From CAZMOK01 sp964644135 (GTDB taxonomy: Bacteria; Bacteroidota; Bacteroidia; Bacteroidales; JAGOPY01), in NCBI GenBank assembly GCA_964644135.1, contig CAZXWD010000127.1:1-7804 (forward strand): DNA of 7,804 nt, given 5' to 3'. This document shows, piece by piece, positions 1-6,188 of this stretch. The translations under genes and the position numbers were made by a program. Position 1 is the stretch's first letter; each line of letters starts with the position of its first letter. The notes under the pieces were generated by a model. The model saw nothing but the letters and a program-made list of their open reading frames with translations, was not told the origin of the DNA and ran no database searches.

Positions 1-135
1 AACGGTCCCGGTGCAGGCGACGGCCTGTGCGTGGGCTGCAAAGGGCCGGGTTTAGTTTTGGTTTATAAATATACTAAAGAACTAAAAGGCCCGCCGGGAA
101 AAAGTTTGCGGCTGGCGCTTGCACTCGTGTTAGGT
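1..135. repeat. attC-like palindromic site 1 (left end off window)
   Basis: An imperfect inverted repeat runs from the left edge (AAC at 1-3) to GTTAGGT at 129-135, which fits the attC core box GTTRRRY. The arm GTGCA at 11-15 pairs with TGCAC at 120-124, and pairing continues inward with mismatches (GGCGACGGC against GCTGGCGCT). Nearer the apex, TTTAGTT around 51-57 resembles the complement of AACTAAAA around 80-87. The left arm also holds a local hairpin, CAGGC 14-18 with GCCTG 23-27. The site ends 12 bases from the antitoxin stop codon. About 139 bp would be large for attC but comparable to the long Vibrio cholerae repeats. It could instead be a bidirectional terminator or a MITE-like repeat. 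The leftmost box cannot be seen. Confidence 0.45.
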
Positions 136-146
136 GTAGTACTATC

Positions 147-446
147 TTATTCAAGTGTCAATTTTAGATTACCACCCAGGCCCTCTTTGATTATTCTAAT
201 AAGGGTCGAAAGCCTGATATCGCTTGCATCATTCTCGATTCGGGAAATGTAGTTTTTAGTTGTACCGACTTTCAAAGCAAGTTGTTCCTGGGTTAGTTTT
301 TTCTCTTTTCTTGCTTCTTGAATAAGTACACCAATCTTAAAAGCATCAAATTCCATTTCAAATCTATTTCTGGATTCGGTTCCGGATTTACCATACCTCT
401 GATCAAGATGATCGTCAAATGATGTGAGATTTTTATTCTTTTTCAT
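147..446 (-). CDS. XRE-family antitoxin of a HigBA/RelE-type pair
   Basis: This 99-residue protein has a Cro/C1-type helix-turn-helix at about residues 37-90, with the recognisable core LTQEQLALKVGTTKNYISRI followed by E-N-D and a second helical stretch (STLIRIIKEGLGG). A basic, polar N-terminal extension of about 35 residues precedes it. It is the second gene of a minus-strand operon, and its ATG (444-446) lies inside the end of the toxin gene (14-base overlap), so translation is probably coupled. In this family the antitoxin binds and neutralises the toxin and represses its own promoter. The palindrome 783-800 in the operon promoter is the likely operator. The order toxin then antitoxin is that of HigBA-type systems. 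A stand-alone regulator is possible but unlikely given the overlap. Confidence 0.88.
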   Translation of the reverse strand: MKKNKNLTSFDDHLDQRYGKSGTESRNRFEMEFDAFKIGVLIQEARKEKKLTQEQLALKVGTTKNYISRIENDASDIRLSTLIRIIKEGLGGNLKLTLE

Positions 447-774
447 CGTAATATTCCTTTCTTAGTTTAATTGCCTTATCGATTTGGGATTTAGGAAGCT
501 TCTGAGATTTCTTTTGAAATCCATGTAGAAGGACAACTAGCTTTCCTTCATCAAAAAAGCAAAATATTCTAAATATGTTCTTTTCAACACTGATGCGAAT
601 TTCGTAGATACCATCTGTGTTTTCAATATGTTTGAAGTATTTAACAGGGATTTTCTCGAGATCTCTTATGAGTCCAAGAGTCCAGTCTATTTTGATTTGA
701 ACTTTCTCAACCTGCTGATCAAAGAAATCTTTAAAGTAGGACTTATAAAAGAAAATTTCCCTTTTAAACTTCAT
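433..774 (-). CDS. RelE/ParE-superfamily toxin (HigB-like, Gp49/DUF891 type)
   Basis: A 113-residue basic protein with the features of phage-Gp49-like HigB toxins: an N-terminal KREIFFYKSYFKDFF segment, a helical stretch ending LEKIPVKYFKHIENTDGIYEIRI, the strand core NIFRIFCFFDEGKLVVLLHGF, then KKSQKLPKSQIDKAIKLRKEY. The GIYEIRI / FRIFCFFD / VVLLHGFQKK pattern is typical. Family members are mRNA endonucleases that usually cleave on the ribosome. Length fits the family (about 100-120 aa). The ATG at 774 is chosen because family members begin with KREI a few residues in and no other in-frame ATG is near. That start sits only 4 bases after the promoter -7 element, so the mRNA is probably leaderless. 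The gene is first in the operon and overlaps the antitoxin. Confidence 0.88.
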   Translation of the reverse strand: MKFKREIFFYKSYFKDFFDQQVEKVQIKIDWTLGLIRDLEKIPVKYFKHIENTDGIYEIRISVEKNIFRIFCFFDEGKLVVLLHGFQKKSQKLPKSQIDKAIKLRKEYYDEKE

Positions 775-778
775 GCCG

Positions 779-809
779 CAAAGTTACCTAATTAGGCAAC
801 ATTTGTCAA
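779..809 (-). promoter_or_regulatory. Bacteroidota-type promoter of the toxin-antitoxin operon
   Basis: On the minus strand, TTG (809-807) is followed after 20 bases by TAACTTTG (786-779), an exact match to the TAnnTTTG -7 element of Bacteroidota. Transcription would be expected to start at about 775-773, at the toxin ATG itself (774). Confidence 0.75.
783..800. promoter_or_regulatory. Palindromic operator for antitoxin autoregulation
   Basis: GTTACCTAATTAGGCAAC is an 18-base palindrome with a single mismatched pair (786/797); its core CCTAATTAGG (787-796) is perfect. It fills the spacer of the promoter and overlaps its -7 element, so a bound XRE-type antitoxin dimer would block RNA polymerase. 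Assignment to this antitoxin is inferred from position and family behaviour. Confidence 0.7.
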
Positions 810-840
810 GAAAAAAGTGACATGGATTGCAAAGTATTAC

Positions 841-972
841 ACCTAACGGCCGGCGGCAGCCGCCGTGCGGCCTTTCTTTTCTGATTATGCCCGATAAAGG
901 TACTTTATTTTTCGGCTGAGTAAATGCTTTCAAAGAGCTAAAGAGCATGGCCGGCCGCCGTCTGTGTTAGCC
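841..972. repeat. attC-like palindromic site 2
   Basis: This 132-bp imperfect palindrome starts ACCTAAC (841-847, fits RYYYAAC) and ends GTTAGCC (966-972, one base off GTTRRRY). Inner arms CGGCGGC (851-857) and GCCGCCG (955-961) pair, and the two spacers between box and arm differ in length. The left arm carries its own hairpin, GGCGG and CCGCC around a CAG loop within 848-872, and an AT-rich apex hairpin (ATAAAG / CTTTAT, about 893-907) lies centrally. The left arm is nearly identical to 5505-5534. The hairpin followed by TTTCTTTTCT (873-882) could also terminate rightward transcription. Rival readings are a terminator or a MITE-like repeat. Confidence 0.5.
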
Positions 973-1416
973 CCAGTAATTTATCAGAACCGGCTTTCAT
1001 CATAAGCCATTTCTATTGTCTGGTAAAGATAGCTGAAAACATTGTTTTACAAAGACTATAGTGAGGGATATAAGCAGTTTCATAATGCCATGAATAGCCA
1101 TTCAATAAAGGAAAACTGAGAAACATTGCTCTTAATATCTTATTTCGTTAAATTTGTATTACACGGCTACTGGTTTTCCGATTAGTTAGTACAAAGCCAA
1201 GCCAATGTCCTCTCGCACTAAATATACTGATTATGATACTTTTAAAGAAAAGAATGTTGCTAAGTTCAAGAATTGGTTTAGTTTTTCGAAGAATAGGATT
1301 AATGTCATAGGTAATAGCTCTCATCCTCCTTAGGGGGTAGTTGAATCTGTCCTTAGAAAACATCATCAAGCTCATTTTATGAAACCAAGTTTTGTTAATA
1401 TTAAAAATTGAAAACC
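973..1416 (+). other. AT-rich gene-free leader region upstream of the first small secreted protein
   Basis: No convincing gene is seen here. A 75-codon minus-strand open frame (1148-1375) has low-complexity basic and hydrophobic composition and no recognisable motif. It lies across the presumed leader, so it is not called. The region holds one good promoter (1126-1156), leaving a leader of about 250 bases before the ATG at 1417. No riboswitch or tRNA was recognised. Confidence 0.5.
1126..1156 (+). promoter_or_regulatory. Bacteroidota-type promoter for module 1
   Basis: TTG (1126-1128), 20 bases, then TAAATTTG (1149-1156), an exact TAnnTTTG. The second module has a promoter with the same spacing and shared bases (ATTGCT at the left end, TATTT then CGT before the -7 element), which supports both. 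The start of transcription would be near 1161, giving an unusually long leader. Confidence 0.6.
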
Positions 1417-1827
1417 ATGAAAAAGTTATTATTGCTATTAGCCGTTCTACTTTGTGGAACTATTTCGATGTCTGCCCAATCGACTGAAACCGGATATGTT
1501 ACTGTATATTGGGATGATCAATGCACAAATGATTGTTGCTCTCCAATGGTTTATGGTGCCTGTATCACAATTGAACGAGCTTCGGATCATGCTGTAATTA
1601 TTCAAGATTTGTGTGCAACTGAGAGCCAAGGAGATCATCATACCTTTCAATTTGATTTTCCTTGTTCTTCGGAAAGTGAAGAATTTATTGTCTATGCAAC
1701 AGTGAGAAAAGGGTGCTTGGATCCTAAAACAGAGTGTTGTTTTGGAAGAAATACCGGTCAAACTACAACATGTGAAGAATTAATGAATGATGAATGTGAC
1801 ATAGATCCTCCAATAGTTATTAATTAA
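1417..1827 (+). CDS. Small Cys-rich secreted protein, module 1 (unknown function)
   Basis: A 136-residue protein of no family I can name. Residues 1-20 form a Sec signal peptide (KK then a Leu-rich core, probable cleavage after SMSA-20); Cys13 is not in a proper lipobox. The mature part is acidic, about 116 residues, with 11 cysteines at 36, 40, 41, 49, 66, 83, 100, 107, 108, 119 and 127. Alternating hydrophobic strands (YVTVYW 27-32, ACITIE 48-53, FIVYATV 90-96) suggest a disulfide-stabilised beta fold. An in-frame TTG at 1408 would add three residues, but ATG 1417 fits the signal peptide better, and the A-rich leader without Shine-Dalgarno is normal for the phylum. It is a distant paralogue of 5802-6188: W32, C36, the YAxV strand and the CC pair align. 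It precedes the large surface gene but is separated from it by a terminator. Confidence 0.82.
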   Translation: MKKLLLLLAVLLCGTISMSAQSTETGYVTVYWDDQCTNDCCSPMVYGACITIERASDHAVIIQDLCATESQGDHHTFQFDFPCSSESEEFIVYATVRKGCLDPKTECCFGRNTGQTTTCEELMNDECDIDPPIVIN

Positions 1828-1831
1828 CGAA

Positions 1832-1870
1832 AAGCCTACCAGTTTAACCGCTGGTAGGCTTATTTATTTT
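1832..1870 (+). terminator. Intrinsic terminator between the small and large genes of module 1
   Basis: A perfect 11-bp stem, AAGCCTACCAG (1832-1842) with CTGGTAGGCTT (1851-1861), has an 8-base loop and is followed by TATTTATTTT. It begins 5 bases after the small-gene stop codon and ends 12 bases before the large-gene ATG. No good promoter lies between, so it may act as a partial terminator that lowers expression of the large gene. Confidence 0.85.
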
Positions 1871-1881
1871 CAAACATTGTT

Positions 1882-4800
1882 ATGCAGAAAATAAGAGTAA
1901 TATTTATTATTGCATTGTCAGTAAATTATTTTATCATCAATTCTACCGCTCAAAATCAAGCCGATAACTGGATTATGGGAAAGTGGGCAGCACTTGATTT
2001 CACATCGGGCGATCCACAACCCTGGCTGCCAAATCACTCGTTAACAGGAATACAATTTGAAGACGGCACTGTTATGAGCGATTCTTCAGGCCAGGTGTTG
2101 TTTTATAGCAATGGGACACTGGTTTGGAATAAAAATGCAGGTGTCATGGAAAATGGCTCTGACCTGTTACCCGGGCCAGCCATAACACAATCGTGTGTTG
2201 CTATTGAAAAACCCGAATCACAAAATCTCTTTTATTTATTTTCTGTTTCTAATCATGAACAACCATTGGGATTATACTATTCCGTTATTGACATGACACT
2301 TAATGGAGGACTTGGTGCAATAACTGAGAAAAATATTCGGATCGAGGCGGGGAATTACGCACACAATAAACTCTTTGCTTGTGAAAATAGCTCAAATACC
2401 GGTTATTGGATAGTTTCAAGGCTTTTCAATGATGACTGTTATATCAGCATTCGCGTGGACGAGGAAGGAGTACATCAGGAGCCCACATATAGTAGTACGG
2501 GCATATATAGAGAATTCTTATACGGCTGTTACGGGCCTATCAAAATATCGCCTAATAAAAAATTTCTTGCAGCCGCATACTCCGCCGGTAATTCTGGTTT
2601 GGATGAACAATATCTAAGATCATTTGAAATTTGCTCGTTCAATGCAGAAACAGGTAATCTTGAATACCTATTTATGATTAACAAAAGGTTGCCCTATTTA
2701 TATAAATTTTGGTGTAGGGCTCGTTCGTGTGAGTTTTCCCCTGATTCAAAATTTCTCTACCTTACATTTGATAAAGATTCTGATACAACATATCTCTATC
2801 AATATAATATGGATTTTGTATATGATTCATCAGCGTTTATCAATTCTGCAGTATTACTTTCTTGTGTTTGTGGAGAAGAACTACTTCTGTCAAATGATGG
2901 AAGGATTTATAGTTCTGAGCCCACTGAAGCACTTACTTTGCATGAGGGTTATATGGGAGTTGTAAACAATCCATGGAAAATTGGATTAGATTGCGATTTC
3001 GAGCCAAATTCAATTTACTTAGCAGGTCGGAGGCCAGAATTACATTTACCCAACATCCTCCTCGACTACCTATACCGCTTCGAGTGGGAGGGCGATCAGT
3101 GCCAGTTCAGCCCGATTACTTTTAAACCGAATTTCCGGCCTGGCCCTGACAGTGTCCGGTGGTTTTTCGATGAGTTTGCCCCGGGGAGCGTTTCGAACGA
3201 ACTGTCCCCAACTTATGCCTTCCAAAATCCCGGCATTCACGAGGTGGAGGTGGATATATGGTACCCCACCGGCCGCTTCGAGCACACCTCGCGGGAGATC
3301 GAGATCTATCCCACTCCTCAGCCGGACCTCGGCCCGGATACGGTGATCTGCCCCGGTTCCTCCGTCACACTCAACGCTAATTGCACTGCCGACCTCTATT
3401 CCTGGAGCACCGGGCAGTTTGGCTCTCCCAGTGTCACCGTCAGCGATAGCGGCATATACTGGGTGAGCGCCAGCTTCCAGGAGACCGGCTGCCAGGGCAA
3501 TGACACGATACATGTAGGATTCTTCCCGGAAACCGAACTGGATACAACGGCGGTCATAATCACCCCCACATCATGCGGAGGAGCCACAGGTTCCATTACA
3601 GGACTCCATGCCCTCGGCCCCATGCCCTTAGCCTACCAATGGCTCGACCTGTCAGGGAATCCCTTCGGCACGAACATCGACGCCACGGGATTGCCCGCCG
3701 GACAATACTTCCTCACCATTACAGATGGCAACGGCTGTGAGAAAACATCCTCCACCTACACCATCACCGACGCCGGTAACCTGCAGGTCACCCAGGTACA
3801 GTCTGCCCAACCTCATTGCTCCCGGGCAGACGGGCAACTGATCATCTCGGCCTTCTCCCCATCGGGCTCTGTGATGGAATATTCCATCAACGACGGCCTG
3901 GATTACCAGCCCGACAGTATTTTTGAAGACCTTCCCCCGGGTGAATATATCGTCAGGATACAGGATATCAACGGCTGTGAAGGTTTTTATGATGGCAACC
4001 CGGTTATTTTGACCGATATTCCCGGTCCGCAGGTCACCCAGACAACCGTCACCAACGAGACCGACGGGCAGCAGAACGGCGCCATTGAGATCACTGCCAC
4101 AGGTAACACCCCGGTGTTGTATTATTCCATCGATACGCTTTCCGGTTGGCAGCCCGACGACGGCCTGTTCGAAAACCTGTCCGCGGCCATATACACCTGC
4201 GCAGTGCGTGATGAGAACGACTGCGATACCGTCTTCACGGTGGAATTGGTAAACGAGGTCCTTACCTGGCTGCAGGCCGTCACCGGGCCGGGAGATCATT
4301 GCCTGGGCAACTCCGCCACGGTCCCCATCGAGGTAACCAATTTCAACAACGTAGCCACCTTTGAGCTGAAGCTGAGTTACAATGCCTCCAATCTGCAATG
4401 CGACGGTTATACAAGCGTGATCCCCGAGCTATCGCCCAACTTCAGCGCCACGGTGAACCAGGCCGCCGGGGAGATCACTTTGATATGGCAGGATGCCGTT
4501 CCGGTGACCTTGCTTAATCAGCAGGTCATAACCGAATTGGTGTTTACTCCTTTGCAGGCCGGACAGGGAATGCTGGATTGGTATACCGGTCCCACCGGCA
4601 GCGCCTTCACCAATCCCTCCGGCGATACGATCGCTGCCCAGTTCTCCGCCGGACAGGTGACCATCTACGAGCCTCCTGTCATCCTTTCCCCATCGACAGA
4701 TTCAAAGACCGTCTGTCCCGGGGACTTTGTCAGTTTCATGGGCATCGCCTCCGGCAACCAGCCACCCTTCACCTACCTCTGGACCTGGCCCGACGGCCAC

Positions 4801-5451
4801 ACTAGTCCGGATGACCCGGCCTTCTGGAGCGTCACCAAGGACGATGCGGGAGATTACACCCTGCTGGCCACCGACCTCATGGGTTGCACCGACCAGAAGA
4901 CCATCACCCTGATAGTGAGCGATAATCCTGTTGCAGCATTTCACGGCAGCGACACCCTGGTGGTGAATCCGGGCTATATCCTGGAAGCTGGTACCGGGCA
5001 GGCTCATTACCTCTGGAACACCGGCGACAGCACCGAAAGCATAGAAATCTATTCGGAAGGGATGTACTCGGTTGAGATGGAGTCCCAGGCAGGCTGCCTG
5101 GGCAGCGATTCGGTCTATATCATCTTGCGCGAAGAACCTGTAATCGAGCCTTCGCAGTATTTCTACATCCCCAATGCCTTTACGCCGGATGGGGATGGCA
5201 TGAATGATGTATTCAAACCGGTACTCACCAATCCGGTATCGACAATTTACAGTTTACAGTTTACAATTTACGATCGGTGGGGAGGCCTTGTGTTTGAAGG
5301 AGATGGCATCTCAGCCGGCTGGGATGGCACAAAGAACAGGCGGGAATGCCCGCCCGGGGCATATGTCTATCGGATCACATTCCAAGTGGAAGGGATTTCC
5401 GGGGTTGAAGGAGAACAAACAATAGTCGGAACCGTAGTGATCGTCAGATGA
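1882..5451 (+). CDS. Large T9SS-secreted surface protein: propeller, PKD/Ig, SprB-like repeats, cohesin-like, CHU_C
   Basis: A complete 1189-residue secreted protein. Residues 1-23 are a signal peptide. Residues about 25-400 form a beta-propeller-like region starting WIMGKWAALDF, with LFYSNGTLVW, YYSVIDMTLNGGLG and CEFSPDSKFLYL, as often found at the N terminus of Bacteroidota gliding/adhesin-type proteins. Then come a PKD-like domain (about 407-477), an Ig-like domain starting DLGPDTVICPG (about 480-552), three SprB-like repeats (about 555-630, 640-715, 720-793; two carry NGCE), a cohesin-like domain (about 797-930; VPIEVTNF then FELKLSYNASNLQCDGY), two further Ig/PKD-like domains (about 933-1012 and 1014-1090), and a CHU_C type-B sorting domain (about 1093-1189; IPNAFTPDGDGMNDVF, YDRWGGLVFE, GWDG, PPGAYVYRI). 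It should be exported by Sec, then T9SS, and displayed on the surface or released. Codons before about 3040 are AT-rich and those after are GC-rich. Confidence 0.92.
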   Translation: MQKIRVIFIIALSVNYFIINSTAQNQADNWIMGKWAALDFTSGDPQPWLPNHSLTGIQFEDGTVMSDSSGQVLFYSNGTLVWNKNAGVMENGSDLLPGPAITQSCVAIEKPESQNLFYLFSVSNHEQPLGLYYSVIDMTLNGGLGAITEKNIRIEAGNYAHNKLFACENSSNTGYWIVSRLFNDDCYISIRVDEEGVHQEPTYSSTGIYREFLYGCYGPIKISPNKKFLAAAYSAGNSGLDEQYLRSFEICSFNAETGNLEYLFMINKRLPYLYKFWCRARSCEFSPDSKFLYLTFDKDSDTTYLYQYNMDFVYDSSAFINSAVLLSCVCGEELLLSNDGRIYSSEPTEALTLHEGYMGVVNNPWKIGLDCDFEPNSIYLAGRRPELHLPNILLDYLYRFEWEGDQCQFSPITFKPNFRPGPDSVRWFFDEFAPGSVSNELSPTYAFQNPGIHEVEVDIWYPTGRFEHTSREIEIYPTPQPDLGPDTVICPGSSVTLNANCTADLYSWSTGQFGSPSVTVSDSGIYWVSASFQETGCQGNDTIHVGFFPETELDTTAVIITPTSCGGATGSITGLHALGPMPLAYQWLDLSGNPFGTNIDATGLPAGQYFLTITDGNGCEKTSSTYTITDAGNLQVTQVQSAQPHCSRADGQLIISAFSPSGSVMEYSINDGLDYQPDSIFEDLPPGEYIVRIQDINGCEGFYDGNPVILTDIPGPQVTQTTVTNETDGQQNGAIEITATGNTPVLYYSIDTLSGWQPDDGLFENLSAAIYTCAVRDENDCDTVFTVELVNEVLTWLQAVTGPGDHCLGNSATVPIEVTNFNNVATFELKLSYNASNLQCDGYTSVIPELSPNFSATVNQAAGEITLIWQDAVPVTLLNQQVITELVFTPLQAGQGMLDWYTGPTGSAFTNPSGDTIAAQFSAGQVTIYEPPVILSPSTDSKTVCPGDFVSFMGIASGNQPPFTYLWTWPDGHTSPDDPAFWSVTKDDAGDYTLLATDLMGCTDQKTITLIVSDNPVAAFHGSDTLVVNPGYILEAGTGQAHYLWNTGDSTESIEIYSEGMYSVEMESQAGCLGSDSVYIILREEPVIEPSQYFYIPNAFTPDGDGMNDVFKPVLTNPVSTIYSLQFTIYDRWGGLVFEGDGISAGWDGTKNRRECPPGAYVYRITFQVEGISGVEGEQTIVGTVVIVR
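5242..5269 (+). repeat. Heptanucleotide tandem repeat (4 copies) inside the sorting domain
   Basis: Four adjoining 7-base units, ACAATTT, ACAGTTT, ACAGTTT, ACAATTT, encode residues 1121-1130 of the surface protein, just before the conserved DRWG of CHU_C. Gain or loss of one unit shifts the frame and removes the end of the sorting domain; three units restore it. The stretch is AT-rich within GC-rich surroundings. Confidence 0.85.
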
Positions 5452-5502
5452 TCTCCAGAATGGCTATCTGTACTTTCCGAAAATCATCCTGAAAATTATT
5501 GG

Positions 5503-5568
5503 GGCTAATGGCCGGCGGCAGCCGCCGTGCGGCCGTTCTCGTTTTGGTTTTGTTGGCTGCAGTTATAA
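5503..5568. repeat. attC-like palindromic site 3, carrying a copy of the site-2 left arm
   Basis: The site starts GGCTAAT (5503-5509) and can be closed at GTTATAA (5562-5568), with GCAGCC (5518-5523) pairing with GGCTGC (5555-5560). Outside it, GAAAATTATT (5491-5500) and AATAATTTTC (5567-5576) are perfect complements. The 30 bases 5505-5534 match 843-872 at 29 positions, including the whole GC-rich hairpin (848-872 = 5510-5534). This site is much shorter than sites 1 and 2, and its end boxes deviate from the attC consensus, so it may be degenerate. It lies 51 bases after the stop of the large gene, and the hairpin is followed by a T-rich run (5535-5552), so it could also terminate that transcript. 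Confidence 0.45.
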
Positions 5569-5624
5569 TAATTTTCGCCAGGAAATACCTCTGACGGCAA
5601 ACAGTAGGATGGACACTTTTTTTA

Positions 5625-5655
5625 TTGCTTCAGTCGATATATTTTCGTACTTTTA
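5625..5655 (+). promoter_or_regulatory. Probable promoter for module 2
   Basis: TTG (5625-5627), 20 bases, then TACTTTTA (5648-5655), which matches TAnnTTTG except the last base. Spacing and several surrounding bases agree with the module 1 promoter at 1126-1156. The leader to the ATG at 5802 would be about 140 bases. Confidence 0.5.
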
Positions 5656-5746
5656 AAACAAATGAATTATCACAATTTCAATTCATCAAAGAGTTAATAT
5701 ACATAAGTAGATTGGAGGCGATGGCCAGAATGATTCTATCTAATCC

Positions 5747-5763
5747 GAAGCTTTGCAAGCTTC
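5747..5763 (+). other. Small perfect hairpin in the module 2 leader
   Basis: GAAGCTT (5747-5753) and AAGCTTC (5757-5763) form a 7-bp perfect stem with a 3-base loop, ending 38 bases before the small-gene ATG. There is no T-run directly after it, so it is not an obvious terminator. It may affect mRNA stability or be incidental. Confidence 0.35.
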
Positions 5764-5801
5764 AAATGAATACATAAATTAAAAACCTAAATTAAATTGA
5801 A

Positions 5802-6188
5802 ATGAAAACTTTAACAATGATTATATTATTTATGTCATGCAGTATTTCAATGATGACATTAAATGCACAACAAACCTATTATATCAATGTAGGGTGGATT
5901 GATAATGATTGTCAATGTAATGAACCTTATGATGGCTATGTCAAGGCTATTGTAATAGATACCAGAACAAATGACACCATCATAAACACTCCCTGGACTC
6001 ATGATGATGTGACTCCCCATCTTTTCACCGGATCTGCAAGTATTATTTGGGATTGTAATTGCTATCAAGTCTATGCAGCAGTTTATTACAATGATGGAAG
6101 TATTTGTTGTTCAGGTACTAAATCTGAAACTTGGTCAGGTGAATATTTAATGAATCCTAGTAATAATATAGTCGTCCAAATGCATTGA
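5802..6188 (+). CDS. Small Cys-rich secreted protein, module 2 (unknown function)
   Basis: A 128-residue protein with a Sec signal peptide (residues 1-22, probable cleavage after LNA-22) and a mature part of about 106 residues with six cysteines at 37, 39, 85, 87, 102 and 103, that is CxC, CxC and CC pairs. Strand-like stretches are YYINVGW (26-32), YVKAIVID (46-53) and YQVYAAVYY (88-96). It looks like a distant paralogue of 1417-1827: W32, the first Cys, the IxI strand, the YAxV strand and the CC pair occur in the same order at similar positions. No named family is recognised. The paired cysteines could form disulfides or bind metal; the sequence does not decide. It sits 49 bases before the second large surface gene. 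Unlike module 1, no terminator separates the two. Confidence 0.82.
   Translation: MKTLTMIILFMSCSISMMTLNAQQTYYINVGWIDNDCQCNEPYDGYVKAIVIDTRTNDTIINTPWTHDDVTPHLFTGSASIIWDCNCYQVYAAVYYNDGSICCSGTKSETWSGEYLMNPSNNIVVQMH

Noticed and set aside
31..252. A plus-strand open frame of 73 codons at the left end.
   Set aside because: It runs through palindrome 1 and antisense to the antitoxin's end; no motif or credible start signal.
841..972. Reading the palindrome as the terminal repeats of an insertion sequence.
   Set aside because: No transposase is encoded in the window, and the complementarity pattern (within units rather than across the palindrome) fits cassette ends better. A MITE cannot be fully excluded.
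1148..1375. A 75-codon open frame on the minus strand in the leader of module 1.
   Set aside because: No recognisable motif, no promoter pointing into it, and composition like random AT-rich DNA. It overlaps the presumed forward promoter and leader.
1387..1394. A second -7-like element (AAGTTTTG) close to the small-gene start.
   Set aside because: The first base is wrong and no TTG lies about 20 bases upstream.
1417..1480. Lipoprotein signal for the first small protein (Cys13 in the signal peptide).
   Set aside because: The residues before Cys13 (VLL) lack the small residue required at -1 of a lipobox, and a normal signal-peptidase-I site follows at SMSA.
3652..4398. A long (248-codon) minus-strand open frame inside the first large gene.
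   Set aside because: It is a shadow of the GC-rich coding frame on the plus strand, which carries clear SprB-like and cohesin-like domains. The minus frame shows no family pattern.
843..5534. CRISPR-like direct repeats (the 30-base repeat at two places).
   Set aside because: Only two copies 4.7 kb apart with genes between; no spacer periodicity and no cas genes.
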